Assembly (NCBI GenBank): GCA_022843585.1
Contig: JALHNJ010000005.1
Coordinates: 124,001-188,000, forward strand
Length of the DNA: 64,000 nt
Reading direction: 5' to 3'
From: Chitinophagaceae bacterium
GTDB lineage: Bacteria; Bacteroidota; Bacteroidia; Chitinophagales; Chitinophagaceae
Shown here: piece by piece, positions 1 through 9,045 of the stretch
How positions within the stretch are numbered: the stretch's first letter is position 1
Layout of the letters: every line of letters begins with the position of its first letter
The notes under the pieces: generated by a model
Told to the model about the DNA's origin: nothing
Databases searched by the model: none
The model's input: only the letters and a program-made list of their open reading frames with translations
Position numbers and translations under genes: made by a program

Positions 1-903
1 TCGAATCGTTGCATTTTTCTCCAGGCTACTGGTTAGCCGGATTTCATGCTTCTTTTTTCCATCATTAATGATCATTAAGGCAGTATTAGGCGGTATCAAA
101 CCGAGGTTCTCAGCAAACATGGATATTTCATTGCTGGCTTTAGCACTATCTAGTTCAATTTTTATTTTAATAGACTTATGTGTAAGCTTTTGATTAGAAA
201 GAATAAGTTGTTTATTGTAAAACAAGGAGATCATATCACCATCAATTTCTCCGTTGTCATATACATCTATTTGTAAAGAGTCGGAATCAACTTCAATTTC
301 GCTGATCACAATATTTTCTCTTTCGGTGTATTGTTTCTCCGTTACATAGTTCACTACTTTTTTTGGAGTTACAGAAACCGATACCAACGTATCATCATAA
401 GATGGAGTCCAAACCTGAACATTTTCTTTGTATTCGCTGATGGCTTTTAACACGGAATCTTTTTTACTGATATCAGCATTATGCGTAAGATTTAAACGGA
501 TATCAGCACAAGTGTATTTGTAATCCGGCAAACCAATAAAAGCACCTACCAGGTTAGAGCCAGCCTGCGCCACCCGGAGAGTAGCCTGCATATTCATAAT
601 ACAATCCACTTCAAAATTGGCGATAGAGCCAAAATATACAATGGGAATATCGTACAAGCTTAGTTGGCGGGTAGTTTTATTGAAATCACCTTTTACTTTT
701 ATACTACGGTAGGTATTTTTAAAATAATAATTTAGAATTCCGGAAACATAATTTTTTTCGGGTTGTAGAACCAGTTCAACCAAATAATTATTAGCAGAGC
801 TATTCGTTTTTACATTCGCATAGCCATACCAGTAACCAAAAACGGATTGTGATTGGGAGTAAAGTGAAAGTAACAAGGCAATTATCAGTAGTCCTTTCTT
901 CAT
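1..903 (-). CDS. Secreted protein, C-terminus cut by window edge
   Basis: This frame is open for 301 codons from an ATG at 903 to the window edge, so the stop codon lies outside. The N-terminus (MKKGLLIIALLLSLYSQSQS) is a clear signal peptide. The middle has no motif I recognise. The visible C-terminal part (about residues 220-301) holds VYDNGEIDGD, then LSNQKLT, then AENLGLIPPNTALMIINDG. From memory this order recurs as a C-terminal domain in many Bacteroidota secreted proteins, but I cannot name it as a Pfam family. The gene starts 54 bases after the smpB stop on the same strand with no terminator between, so it may be the last gene of the accD-smpB unit. Function unknown. Confidence 0.8.
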   Translation of the reverse strand, partial: MKKGLLIIALLLSLYSQSQSVFGYWYGYANVKTNSSANNYLVELVLQPEKNYVSGILNYYFKNTYRSIKVKGDFNKTTRQLSLYDIPIVYFGSIANFEVDCIMNMQATLRVAQAGSNLVGAFIGLPDYKYTCADIRLNLTHNADISKKDSVLKAISEYKENVQVWTPSYDDTLVSVSVTPKKVVNYVTEKQYTERENIVISEIEVDSDSLQIDVYDNGEIDGDMISLFYNKQLILSNQKLTHKSIKIKIELDSAKASNEISMFAENLGLIPPNTALMIINDGKKKHEIRLTSSLEKNATIR

Positions 904-957
904 GGCTGGGAAGATCGTCAAAAATCAGTCCGCTTTATAACGAAGTTTTACACAAGC

Positions 958-1395
958 TTATTTTAAATACCGCTTCATTTCTCTATCCACATCTTTTTGT
1001 TTGATGCTTTCCCGTTTATCATGCAGTTTTTTACCCTTAGCCAACCCGATTTCAATCTTGGCAAGGTTCTTCGAATTCATGAATATGCGAAGTGGCACCA
1101 GCGTATAGCCTTTCTCTTTGAGTTTGGCAACGATTTTAGTAATTTCTTTCTTATTCAGCAGTAGCTTACGGTCTCTTACAGGATCATGGTTATTAGTTGT
1201 ACCATGACTATACTGTGCAATGTTCAATGATTTTAACCACACTTCTCCATCGGAAATAAGGCAGTAACTATCATTAAAACTCACTTTTCCCGTTCGCATG
1301 GATTTTATCTCAGTACCTAACAATACCATACCTGCTTCATATTTAGCATCTATGAAGTATTCATGAAAGATGGAGCGGTTTTTAATTTCAAACAC
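958..1395 (-). CDS. smpB: SsrA-binding protein SmpB
   Basis: SmpB binds tmRNA and delivers it to stalled ribosomes for trans-translation. The 145-residue product has the expected OB-fold core (NRSIFHEYFIDAKYEAGMVL, TEIKSMRTGKVSFND), the KGYTLVPLRIFMN strand, and the basic tail (GKKLHDKRESIKQKD) that mimics the missing tRNA arm in the ribosome. The length fits the family, slightly short. The start is GTG at 1395: no ATG lies in frame before the upstream stop at 1408-1410, and later methionines would remove the core. It begins 2 bases after the stop of the preceding secreted-protein gene, so the two are probably translationally coupled and cotranscribed with accD. Confidence 0.96.
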   Translation of the reverse strand: MFEIKNRSIFHEYFIDAKYEAGMVLLGTEIKSMRTGKVSFNDSYCLISDGEVWLKSLNIAQYSHGTTNNHDPVRDRKLLLNKKEITKIVAKLKEKGYTLVPLRIFMNSKNLAKIEIGLAKGKKLHDKRESIKQKDVDREMKRYLK

Positions 1396-1397
1396 AG

Positions 1398-2852
1398 TTA
1401 TAAATATTTATAAAAACGATGAACAACTATTTTTTTTGTGTCCTTGTTAATATAACTGATGTAATAGTAGCCATCTTTAAAGGTGATATCAGCAGACGTA
1501 CTATAACTTCTTATTCCCCAGATAAACATTAATATTTTTTCCCAAACAAAGTTTTTTACTTCTCCAAACCCTGGTTTTATTTTTCCCAACTTTAAGCTCA
1601 TATTGAAAGAGACTATTGATGGAGGTTTTACCTGCCTGAAATCCATTGTACCCAAGGTAACTATATTTCCCAGAAAGGTTGAGGTGGGGCCAAGGTCATA
1701 TTTGCTGGACAGGGTTAAAAAAATTTCATTTCCATCTTTATATCCCGTAATCAATAGTTTATTTGCATTACATTTTTTTAAAAAATCTGAAAAACTAATT
1801 TCGGTAATATTGCTTTTAGACCAAAAGTCACCAGACTTGGTTATGCCAGAAGATGTAAACTGCTTAATATTGTCTTTTGTAATTGAAATGAAATTTATAA
1901 GACTGTCTGTAGAAAGTTCGTAAAAATATAATCTAAGTTCAGTTTCTGTTGTATAACCAGATATGAGTATTGAGTCAGTTAGCCATGAAGAGGGATAGTT
2001 TTTTATTTCTTCATTACCAGTTTCGGGGAGTGTAAATTTCTTTATTATGTAATTGCCTGCAGTAATATCAAGTTGTATGAACCATGTATTAAGACTGTTA
2101 CCACCAACAAGAATTTTCAGATATTTCCCATCCTCAAATGTAAGGGAATTGTAATCGAGAAAATAGACAGGTAGCCATAGATTGGTTGCCGGTATCACAA
2201 CATTATCGTTTATTATGTTTGTTCCTATCGGCCGTCTGAGAAGAGCTGAGCTGTTATCATCTTGATAGTCAATTTTTATTTCCTCTCTTTTTACTTTCTG
2301 GTCATCCTTTATAGTAGTTATAATAAATTCATCTTTCCTTAATTTATGATGTACTAATATTATAGATGTACTGTAAAAATAACATCCAACAAGTTCAGTA
2401 TCAAAAGGAAACCCAATCGTATCGGAAATAACCGGAACTCCAGTTTTTACATCTGTTGAAACAATATAGTATTTCGATGTGCTACTTTTATAAAGTACGT
2501 CAGTTAGTTTCTTTGAACCTGGTACGTGTAAAAGATATTTGCTATACCTGTATAAGTTAATAATATTTTTATCAGCATTGGCATTTGCAAGAAGGGAGTC
2601 GTCCGGGTTTTGATCAGCGGTATGGACAGTTATTTCTTTTTTTTGACCTGTTTCAGAAAGGTATGAATGCCGTAGTTGTGTTTTCGAAAGCAATACTGAG
2701 TGAAATAGAGGGCTTGAAAAATCAGTATGAACGGAAGTTCCAATAAGTCTCGGCTTAGGGAAGCTGCTTACATCATGCTCAAATATTTTTTCCTGGGCAG
2801 TAAGAAGCAAGGTAAATGAATATACTGCTATAAATAATAGCATCTTTTTCAT
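1398..2852 (-). CDS. Uncharacterised secreted protein between accD and smpB
   Basis: The 484-residue product has a signal peptide (MKKMLLFIAVYSFTLLLTAQ, probably cleaved after the TAQ) and otherwise no membrane segment. The body is rich in aromatic and beta-forming residues with repeated short strands (for example YYISYINKDTKK near the end), which suggests an all-beta, perhaps propeller-like, extracytoplasmic protein, but I recognise no domain. It lies 15 bases after accD and 2 bases before smpB, so it sits inside what looks like one transcript. Its base composition is more AT-rich than accD and smpB, so it may be a later insertion into a housekeeping operon. That is an inference. Function unknown. 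Confidence 0.85.
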   Translation of the reverse strand: MKKMLLFIAVYSFTLLLTAQEKIFEHDVSSFPKPRLIGTSVHTDFSSPLFHSVLLSKTQLRHSYLSETGQKKEITVHTADQNPDDSLLANANADKNIINLYRYSKYLLHVPGSKKLTDVLYKSSTSKYYIVSTDVKTGVPVISDTIGFPFDTELVGCYFYSTSIILVHHKLRKDEFIITTIKDDQKVKREEIKIDYQDDNSSALLRRPIGTNIINDNVVIPATNLWLPVYFLDYNSLTFEDGKYLKILVGGNSLNTWFIQLDITAGNYIIKKFTLPETGNEEIKNYPSSWLTDSILISGYTTETELRLYFYELSTDSLINFISITKDNIKQFTSSGITKSGDFWSKSNITEISFSDFLKKCNANKLLITGYKDGNEIFLTLSSKYDLGPTSTFLGNIVTLGTMDFRQVKPPSIVSFNMSLKLGKIKPGFGEVKNFVWEKILMFIWGIRSYSTSADITFKDGYYYISYINKDTKKIVVHRFYKYL

Positions 2853-2867
2853 GGGCCCGAATATTGA

Positions 2868-3782
2868 TTAGTTTTTAAAAAGCATCAACACCTTTGCCAG
2901 TTTTTCTTTTAATTCTTTTCTTGGAACAATAAAGTCTAAGAACCCATGTTCCAATATAAATTCACTGCGTTGAAAACCCGGAGGAAGATCTTTTTTTATG
3001 GTTTCTTTAATTACTCTAGGGCCCGCAAAACCAATCAATGCATCTGGTTCTGCAATATTCAAATCACCCAGCATTCCGAATGAAGCGGAGATGCCGCCAA
3101 ATGTTGGATCCGTTAATAAGGAGATATAAGGAAGTTTAGCATCGCTTAATTGTGAAAGCTTCCCACTTGTCTTCGCCAACTGCATTAAGGAAAAAGCACT
3201 TTCCATCATCCTGGCGCCGCCGCTTTTGCTGATCACCATATACGGCATTTTATGTTGAATGCAATAATCAACAGCACGGGAAAATTTTTCACCCATCACA
3301 CTCCCCAATGAGCCGCCGATAAATTCAAAATCCATACAAGCAATCACCAGGTCATTGCCATTTACTTTTCCGACTGCTACCCGCATGGAATCTTTCAAAT
3401 CTGTTTTGCTCCAGGTTTCTTCCAGTCTTTTTTTATACGGCTTCAGGTCGGTAAATTCCAGGTAGTCTTTGCTCCGAATATTTTCAAATAATTCGGTGAA
3501 CTCATTATTGTCGAACAACAGTTCATAGTATTCGCTGCTGTTAATGCGGTGATGGAAGGTACATTTTGGGCAAACGAAAAGACTTTCCCGTAATTCTGAA
3601 ACAGTGCAAATAAAACTACAATCCGGGCATTTTACCCACAGCCCTTCAGGAGTTTCTTTCTTTTCAGATGTTTTAGTATTAATGCCTTTCTTAATTCGCT
3701 TAAACCAGCTGCTCTTTGTTTCTTCAGTCTTGCCTTCTTCTCCAGCCAGGTTGGCATCAAAATCTTCTATTTGTTTCGCCAT
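2868..3782 (-). CDS. accD: Acetyl-CoA carboxylase carboxyltransferase subunit beta
   Basis: AccD is the beta subunit of the carboxyltransferase that moves the carboxyl group from biotin to acetyl-CoA, giving malonyl-CoA for fatty-acid synthesis. Taking the ATG at 3782 the product has 304 residues. A CxxC-x15-CxxC zinc finger lies at about residues 52-74 (CPDC, CPKC), followed by the crotonase-like core with [28 protein letters not shown] and [14 protein letters not shown], which form the acyl-CoA and oxyanion sites. The open frame extends two codons further to a TTG, but the ATG is the natural start. A perfect Bacteroidota -7 box lies 18 bases upstream. It heads the unit with the secreted protein and smpB. 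Confidence 0.97.
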   Translation of the reverse strand: MAKQIEDFDANLAGEEGKTEETKSSWFKRIKKGINTKTSEKKETPEGLWVKCPDCSFICTVSELRESLFVCPKCTFHHRINSSEYYELLFDNNEFTELFENIRSKDYLEFTDLKPYKKRLEETWSKTDLKDSMRVAVGKVNGNDLVIACMDFEFIGGSLGSVMGEKFSRAVDYCIQHKMPYMVISKSGGARMMESAFSLMQLAKTSGKLSQLSDAKLPYISLLTDPTFGGISASFGMLGDLNIAEPDALIGFAGPRVIKETIKKDLPPGFQRSEFILEHGFLDFIVPRKELKEKLAKVLMLFKN

Positions 3783-3799
3783 AACCAATTGTTGAGGTA

Positions 3800-3807
3800 C
3801 AAATATA
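3800..3807 (-). promoter_or_regulatory. Candidate -7 box (TATATTTG) for accD
   Basis: The minus strand reads TATATTTG, a perfect match to the Bacteroidota -7 consensus TAnnTTTG, 18 bases before the accD ATG. The nearest upstream TTG motifs are spaced 10 and 24 bases away rather than the usual 19-21, so the -33 element is unclear. Confidence 0.5.
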
Positions 3808-3815
3808 GGAAAGTT

Positions 3816-3890
3816 GTCAATAGTGAATAGTCAATGGCGAATGGGCAAATTCTTTAGTAATCATTGACTATTGACTACTCACCATTCACT
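3816..3890. repeat. Intergenic micro-repeat with inverted arms
   Basis: The left part (3816-3837) is built from GTCAATAGTGAATAGTCAAT followed by GG. The right part (3862-3890) carries the inverted form (CATTGACTATTGACT, then CACCATTCAC). The first 20 bases recur exactly at 11997-12016. The element fills most of the gap between accD and the S9 peptidase gene and contains no gene. Confidence 0.7.
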
Positions 3891-6330
3891 TTTTTAATAC
3901 CGCTTCAAATAGCTTGAATATTCTTTTATACTCATCCGTCCAGCTGCTCGGCTCAACAAAGCCATGATCTTCCATTGGGTAACTGGCGAGTTCCCAATTG
4001 TCTTTCCCTAATTCTATTAAACGTTGCGCCAATTTTACCGCATCCTGGTAATGTACATTTACATCCACCATACCATGACAAATTAATAGATCCCCTTTTA
4101 ATCCATCTGCAAAATAGAAGGGAGAACTTTTTCTATATGCAATACTATCAGTGTATGGCTCATTCAAAATGTTGGATGTATAACCATGATTGTATTGTGC
4201 CCAATCCGTAACCGGACGAAGTGCAGCACCTGCAGCAAATACAGTTGGTTCATTGAACATTCCCATCAAGGTAATAAAACCACCATAAGAACCTCCGTAG
4301 AGCCCAACATTTTTCGGATTTACTCCATGATTTTTTACGAGATAGTTTACGGCGTCTACATGGTCACTCAGATCTTTTCCGCCCATGTGACGATAAATGC
4401 CCGTTCTCCAATCTCTGCCATAACCTGCACTGCCACGATAATCAATGTCCAATACATAATACCCATTATCGGCCAGCATATTATTAAACATGTATTCTCT
4501 GAAATAACTACTCCACCATTTATGTGCATTTTGCAAATAGCCAGCACCATGTACAAAAAGTACAGCTGGTTTATTGGGATCGGGATTTGTTGGTTTGTAA
4601 ATTCTTGCATAGATGGGTGCACCATCGGCAGCAGTAATGGTAATTACTTCCGGATCTTTCCAGGCGTAAGATTTAAATTCTTCGCTTTGTGCTTTATTGG
4701 TTATTTGCTCAATCTTTCCACCCACTTTATTTTCTTGCAAATACAATTCCCATGGTTTTGTAGAGTAGGAGTAGAGAACAGCTAATTGCTTTTCATCCGG
4801 TGAAATAGTTACCTGGTTTGCACCTGTCATCGTTGTTATCTTTTCTTTTTTACCATCTGCAATAGTGAGGCGATAAAAATGTTGTTCACCGGGATGCACT
4901 TCGTTGGTGACAATAAAGAAGTATTTTTTGTCTTTTGATAATTGCACCTGCTGCACTTCATACTTACCCGTAGTCAATGCTTTCTTTTCTCCTGTATTTA
5001 CATTTACACTATATAAATGAGAATAGCCTGATACTTCAGAACGATACCAAAAAGTATTTTCATCCAGCCAACCAGTATTGCCGCCACCAAAACCACCAGT
5101 GCCAGGGCCGCCGATCCATGCTTCATCCCGCTGACGATCTAATAATTTTAATTTGTTGGTAGCGGTATCCCAACGCATCAGCCATCGGTCTTTATTGTCA
5201 TCAGCATATATTTCTAAAACTGCATTGGTGCCTTTTGGCGACCAGGATGGATTAGAAACTGTAATGCCCCTGTTTGCATTTCTTTTTTTTCTTTCTTCTA
5301 ATTGTTTGGGATAATCTTTTACATAATCAGGCAAATCTTTTATTCCATGAATTGAGTCAAGCTTAATAGCAATAATAGTGTCCCGTACCCGGTCGTACAC
5401 ATAAAAGTCAGAACTACTTTGTTGTGCACCCACTTTGGTACGGGCAGGTATATCAACTGTAAAACCAGTTTCGGTTACATAACTTGGAACAATAGTAGAC
5501 TTTGCAGCAGCAGATGGTGCAGATTTAAATAAGCGATACGTTACATAACGGCCATCAGGACTAACATTTAATCCTTGTAATGCTTTATCTTCTAAACTGA
5601 TGGAACGAAGTTCTTTTTCTTTTGTTTTTGGTAATGCTTTGGTATACGCTTCAGCAGCTTCTCTTTTTTCTTTACGTTGTTTTAATACCTCAAAGTATTT
5701 CAACTGGTCATTTTTTAACCATTGTTCCTGTGGATTGCTGCCAGCAGTTGGTGGTGCATTTCCTCCGCCGGCACCTCTTCCAAAACCGCTACCAGTTGGT
5801 GGTGTAGAAGATGCATCACCCGTTCTTACATTCGTTAATTGCATTGTTTCACCGCTGGCAATATCCCATGCATATAAATTCTGGTTGCGGTTATAAACAA
5901 TTTTTGTTTCGCTAAAAGAAAACTGTGGATTAGTTTCCATGTCCACTGTTTGTGTAATGCGTGTTAGTTTTCCTGTTTTTACTTCTTTATAAAATATATC
6001 ACCATCTTTTGCATATAACTGATAGGTTCTTGCAATGTTGTAAATAATATTCGGTTGGCTAGTTAATGCCTGCTTCTCAGCAACGGTAGCTTTAACCGGA
6101 GTTTTATTGGTAGTGGTAATATAGTAGATAGAATCAGCATGAGCTTTTTCAGGATTCCAGGAGAAATAAAGGGTAGTACCATCCTGGCTCCAGAATGTGT
6201 TTGATGGAGATGTGCCCATCCATTTTGGATCTCTCATTATTTTTTCAACCGTTAACGGACCTAATACTTGCTGTGTAAAAGCAATTGTGGAGATCAACAG
6301 AACTAAAAACAAATTAATACATTTTTGCAT
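3886..6330 (-). CDS. S9 family prolyl oligopeptidase-like serine peptidase, secreted
   Basis: This 814-residue protein has a signal peptide (MQKCINLFLVLLISTIAFTQ), an N-terminal DPP4-type propeller region made of WD40-like strands (NPSWSPKG, VTISPDEKQLAVLYSY), and a C-terminal alpha/beta hydrolase domain from about residue 560. The catalytic triad is visible: Ser681 in YGGSYGGF, Asp756 in CHGMVDVNVH, and His789 in MEDHGF. In DPP4 the corresponding block reads TADDN; here the second Asp is Val, which is not the catalytic one. It is probably periplasmic and trims short peptides from their N-termini. A Gly/Pro-rich low-complexity stretch (SGFGRGAGGG) lies near residue 180. It is a single gene, bounded by an intergenic repeat downstream. 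Confidence 0.93.
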   Translation of the reverse strand: MQKCINLFLVLLISTIAFTQQVLGPLTVEKIMRDPKWMGTSPSNTFWSQDGTTLYFSWNPEKAHADSIYYITTTNKTPVKATVAEKQALTSQPNIIYNIARTYQLYAKDGDIFYKEVKTGKLTRITQTVDMETNPQFSFSETKIVYNRNQNLYAWDIASGETMQLTNVRTGDASSTPPTGSGFGRGAGGGNAPPTAGSNPQEQWLKNDQLKYFEVLKQRKEKREAAEAYTKALPKTKEKELRSISLEDKALQGLNVSPDGRYVTYRLFKSAPSAAAKSTIVPSYVTETGFTVDIPARTKVGAQQSSSDFYVYDRVRDTIIAIKLDSIHGIKDLPDYVKDYPKQLEERKKRNANRGITVSNPSWSPKGTNAVLEIYADDNKDRWLMRWDTATNKLKLLDRQRDEAWIGGPGTGGFGGGNTGWLDENTFWYRSEVSGYSHLYSVNVNTGEKKALTTGKYEVQQVQLSKDKKYFFIVTNEVHPGEQHFYRLTIADGKKEKITTMTGANQVTISPDEKQLAVLYSYSTKPWELYLQENKVGGKIEQITNKAQSEEFKSYAWKDPEVITITAADGAPIYARIYKPTNPDPNKPAVLFVHGAGYLQNAHKWWSSYFREYMFNNMLADNGYYVLDIDYRGSAGYGRDWRTGIYRHMGGKDLSDHVDAVNYLVKNHGVNPKNVGLYGGSYGGFITLMGMFNEPTVFAAGAALRPVTDWAQYNHGYTSNILNEPYTDSIAYRKSSPFYFADGLKGDLLICHGMVDVNVHYQDAVKLAQRLIELGKDNWELASYPMEDHGFVEPSSWTDEYKRIFKLFEAVLKK

Positions 6331-6408
6331 GTGGTGCAGTTTAGGCTATAAATATAAATGAGAAAGGTAAATGAAACTAAACTGCTTACCATAAATATAT
6401 AAGTGGTG

Positions 6409-6771
6409 CTAATTATTAGGAGCACCACTATCTATCCAGCAAATAATGGAATTTTTTTGTGCTGTTGATAAAGTTGTATTTAGTGGCATTCTGCCCGATA
6501 CAATAGCGGCACGAACAGCAGAAGCGGAAGCTTGTACCTGTGCATGGTTAGTTAATGCACCCGGGCCGTTGCTGCTTCCACTGGCATGGCAACCCGCCTG
6601 GTTACAACTACTTTGAATGATCGGGTTTATATCTGCAGCAAAAAATTTGTTGCTAATCGTACTACAATCTACAGAGGAGCCACCGCCATTGCCGCCATTC
6701 TCTTTTGAACAGGCTATAATAGTAAATAAGGAAAAGAAAAGGATACAGATAACTATTAATGACTTTCGCAT
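6409..6771 (-). CDS. Small lipoprotein with cytochrome c-like haem motif
   Basis: The 120-residue product has a lipoprotein signal with the lipobox Cys at residue 21 (FTIIAC), a Gly-rich linker, and then a domain with CNQAGCH at residues 56-62. This is a CX4CH haem-attachment motif rather than the classical CXXCH. The later GRMPLNTTLS segment offers Met95 as a possible axial ligand, and IICWIDSGAPNN closes the domain in the manner of planctomycete-type cytochrome c domains. I infer an envelope-anchored c-type cytochrome or a degenerate relative. The spacing of the haem motif makes covalent haem binding uncertain. It stands alone between the S9 peptidase and bestrophin genes. Confidence 0.82.
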   Translation of the reverse strand: MRKSLIVICILFFSLFTIIACSKENGGNGGGSSVDCSTISNKFFAADINPIIQSSCNQAGCHASGSSNGPGALTNHAQVQASASAVRAAIVSGRMPLNTTLSTAQKNSIICWIDSGAPNN

Positions 6772-6862
6772 ATAGCTGCTTTATTAAGATTTGAATTTCT
6801 TTATGCTGCTAACAGCAAAAGTTTTACCAAAGTGGTTTTTGGTATGGGTTTATTTGCTGTGA

Positions 6863-7747
6863 TCAGATAATTTCCGCTACATGGCGATGTATGTTTTGCG
6901 ATAGGAGTTCCGTAGGAACATCATTTTGGTCGCCGCCGAAAGGATCTTCTATTTCTTCAGCAATCAGTTCTAAACTGGCTAGTACATAAAATACAAATGC
7001 TACCACCGGAATAACGTAAAAGCCTAATTGAAATACATAACCGAACGGCAACGTCATGATATAGAAGAAAATAAACTTTTTGATAAAAACACTGTACGAA
7101 AAGGGGATTGGGGTATTCTTGATTCTTTCGCAGGCCCCACATATATCAGTAAAAGATTGCAACTCTGCATTGAGAAATAATAATTGTTCACCCGATATTT
7201 TTTTATCAACATGTAGCTGATGTATATGCTGATACATTAACAGCGCCACCTGGTTAGGAATATGTTTGGCTTTATCAATTTTATGTAACAGATGCTCATG
7301 CTCTTTTTCTTGGAACAATTCAAGCCGGGTTTCTTCTTTGCGTAAATGATTATGCAGGGAAAAGGCGAATGCAGGAATTATTTTTCTGAAAAAAGCTCGT
7401 TGTGTTTCATCATCAGCCGGTAAAATAGTGGCCAGCTTCATAGCGAGATTGCGGCTGTTATTAACCAAACTGCCCCAAAGTTTGCGGCCTTCCCACCAGC
7501 GGTCGTAAGCCGTGTTGGTACGAAATACTAATAACATGGAGATGGCAAAACCTAACAAGCCATGCATGAGCGGAATATTTTTTACATAGCTGTTTTGCGA
7601 AAGCTTCCAATAATCCAGTTCCAGCCAGGCAATAACGCCGGAGTAAACGGAGAGTAAAACAATTAGTGGGAACAACTTGCGAAAGGTATCGGCCTTATGG
7701 AATTTGAAAATGAAGGTGAACCAGTCTTTAGTGTTATAAGAAATCAT
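6863..7747 (-). CDS. Bestrophin family anion channel protein
   Basis: This 294-residue inner-membrane protein belongs to the bestrophin/UPF0187 family, which forms pentameric chloride or anion channels. Visible features are the N-terminal hydrophobic helices (LFPLIVLLSVYSGVIAWLEL, GLLGFAISMLLVF), the highly conserved FRTNTAYDRWWEGRKLWG block that begins the cytosolic part, a charged cytoplasmic helical region (residues about 130-190), a second hydrophobic pair (FFYIMTLPFGYVFQLGFYVIPVVAFVFYVLASLELIAEEIEDPFG), and the family-typical acidic IEDPFG end motif. The length fits bacterial members. It is monocistronic. Micro-repeats of the form gagttgagagttt lie just upstream (about 7784-7815). Confidence 0.95.
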   Translation of the reverse strand: MISYNTKDWFTFIFKFHKADTFRKLFPLIVLLSVYSGVIAWLELDYWKLSQNSYVKNIPLMHGLLGFAISMLLVFRTNTAYDRWWEGRKLWGSLVNNSRNLAMKLATILPADDETQRAFFRKIIPAFAFSLHNHLRKEETRLELFQEKEHEHLLHKIDKAKHIPNQVALLMYQHIHQLHVDKKISGEQLLFLNAELQSFTDICGACERIKNTPIPFSYSVFIKKFIFFYIMTLPFGYVFQLGFYVIPVVAFVFYVLASLELIAEEIEDPFGGDQNDVPTELLSQNIHRHVAEII

Positions 7748-7848
7748 TCGGTAGTTCTTTTGGCGAAAATAGTTATTAGTTTGGAGTTGAGAGTTTAGGG
7801 TTGAGAGTTTTAGATTTGAATATTATGGTGTTTTGGAATACTACCTAT

Positions 7849-8214
7849 CTACCCAATCCTTAATATCTTTTCCATTTTACGTCCTTTTGCTAATTCATCT
7901 ACCAATTTGTCTAAATACCTAACCTTTTGCGTTAATGGATTTTGAATATCCTCCACCCGGTACCCACAGATTACTCCTGTAATGAGATGTGCATTGGGAT
8001 TTAATGATGCCTTTTGAAAGAAGGTTTCAAAAGTTGCTTTTTCGTCAATTAGCTGTTGCAGTTTTTTATCATTGAACCCGGTTAGCCACTTTATTACCTG
8101 ATGCAATTCTTCCTTTGTCCTGCCTTTACGTTCAACTTTTGTAACGTAGTGCGGATAAACTGAAGTAAATGTCATTTTTGCTATCCGCTCATTGTGTTCG
8201 GGAGTTGTCGTCAT
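7849..8214 (-). CDS. DUF2200 domain-containing protein
   Basis: The 121-residue protein matches the DUF2200 pattern: an N-terminal RIAKMTFTSVYPHYVTKVERKGRTKEELHQVI block, the WLTGFNDKKLQQLI motif, NAHLITGVICGYRVEDI, and the end MEKILR. The function of the family is not known to me. It is soluble, with no signal peptide. It lies at the edge of a patch of small orphan genes (7849-9558), whose spacers carry palindromic elements, and may belong to that accessory patch, although the family itself is widespread. Confidence 0.88.
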   Translation of the reverse strand: MTTTPEHNERIAKMTFTSVYPHYVTKVERKGRTKEELHQVIKWLTGFNDKKLQQLIDEKATFETFFQKASLNPNAHLITGVICGYRVEDIQNPLTQKVRYLDKLVDELAKGRKMEKILRIG

Positions 8215-8317
8215 TATATATTTCTTTATGTCTGCGAAATGTTGTCAGTCGTGTTAAATTATATTCTGTCCAGGATATATTCGTCAGTCAGCCATTGCGC
8301 CAACCTGCTGTTAGCAG

Positions 8318-8812
8318 CTAATTAATCGATACCGACCCTTGACGCAAAATAATTAACGAATCTCCACTTTTTGATATCTCGAAAGAAACCATTCCTCCGC
8401 CTGTGTAAGGAAGGCAGCTTAAACTTGATACTTCTACTAAATATACTGAGTCAATTTTCTTAAATGTCGTTATTGATAAATAATTAGGCTGCTTATTACT
8501 CAGGCTATCTGCTATTATTATTTTGCATAGATGATCTCGACTCAAGACTTTGAAATTTAATAAGTCAACCGATGTTGGTAAATATTTCAGGGGTAATGAA
8601 TCGGCAGTGAATAAAATGGAGTCTCGAAAATAGTATTTGTCCTTTACAGAACTTGCATCTGGAAGTCGCCCACTATCAAATGCGGCTCTGATTGAGAAAT
8701 TGATAATTTGTGTTGTATCGTTTACTGGCCGAATATCTTTATTATTACCATTTGAACAAGAAGTCAACAATGCAAGTAAGAAAGCAGAGATTATAGAAGA
8801 TAGTTGACTCAT
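8318..8812 (-). CDS. Small putative lipoprotein, unknown
   Basis: The 164-residue product starts with a lipoprotein-type signal (SSIISAFLLALLTSC, lipobox Cys at about residue 19) followed by a short Asn/Asp-rich linker. The rest is a beta-rich domain with YYFRDSILFTADSLPLKYLP and a strand-rich end. No family recognised. The coding strand is minus, and the gene is flanked on both sides by spacers carrying the motif GCTGCTAAC (read on minus at 8302-8313 and on plus at 8819-8827), as in gene-cassette arrays. Expression signals are not obvious. I regard it as a real but orphan accessory gene. Confidence 0.72.
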   Translation of the reverse strand: MSQLSSIISAFLLALLTSCSNGNNKDIRPVNDTTQIINFSIRAAFDSGRLPDASSVKDKYYFRDSILFTADSLPLKYLPTSVDLLNFKVLSRDHLCKIIIADSLSNKQPNYLSITTFKKIDSVYLVEVSSLSCLPYTGGGMVSFEISKSGDSLIILRQGSVSIN

Positions 8813-8820
8813 ACTATTGC

Positions 8821-8890
8821 TGCTAACGTTGAAGCATTTGTGTTTGTGGCGGAATTTGAAAACCGTCAGCCTGGTACAAATGCTGATGTA
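8821..8890. repeat. attC-like imperfect palindrome 1
   Basis: After GCTAACGTT comes an imperfect hairpin. The outer arms GCATTTGT (8834-8841) and ACAAATGC (8876-8883) pair perfectly, and the inner GGCGG and CCGTCAGCC pair with bulges. Size and layout (short outer stem, bulged inner stem, flanking AAC) resemble integron attC recombination sites, but the core sites do not match the proteobacterial consensus closely. Confidence 0.4.
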
Positions 8891-8928
8891 AAATACAAAA
8901 GTTCATTGTTTATTCAATTGCTCAATTT

Positions 8929-9017
8929 ATAACGTCGGGCTGGGGCAGAAGCTGATAGTAGTACACAGTTGAAGCGGTGTTATCAGTCCGCCGACATAAC
9001 ACAAATGCAATGTTATG
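8929..9017. repeat. attC-like imperfect palindrome 2
   Basis: Nested arms are visible. GTCGGGC (8934-8940) faces GCCGAC (8990-8995) with one bulged G, and CTGATA (8952-8957) faces TATCAG (8981-8986). An AAC precedes the left arm. To the right, CATAAC (8995-9000) and GTTATG (9012-9017) form another small hairpin. The whole is about 90 bases long and lies between two orphan genes. An attC-like site or a cassette boundary is the best reading. Confidence 0.4.
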
Positions 9018-9045
9018 TGCTGTGCTTTTACATTATTCAATCAGT

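Noticed and set aside
1603-1923. Plus-strand frame of 106 codons
   Set aside because: Antisense to the secreted-protein gene between accD and smpB, without start signals or recognisable content.
3783-3788. TTG start of accD two codons before the ATG
   Set aside because: An ATG follows at once and no stronger initiation signal favours the TTG.
4186-4785. Long frame (199 codons) opposite the S9 peptidase gene
   Set aside because: It lies entirely antisense to a gene with a complete catalytic triad and its translation has no coherent features; a shadow frame.
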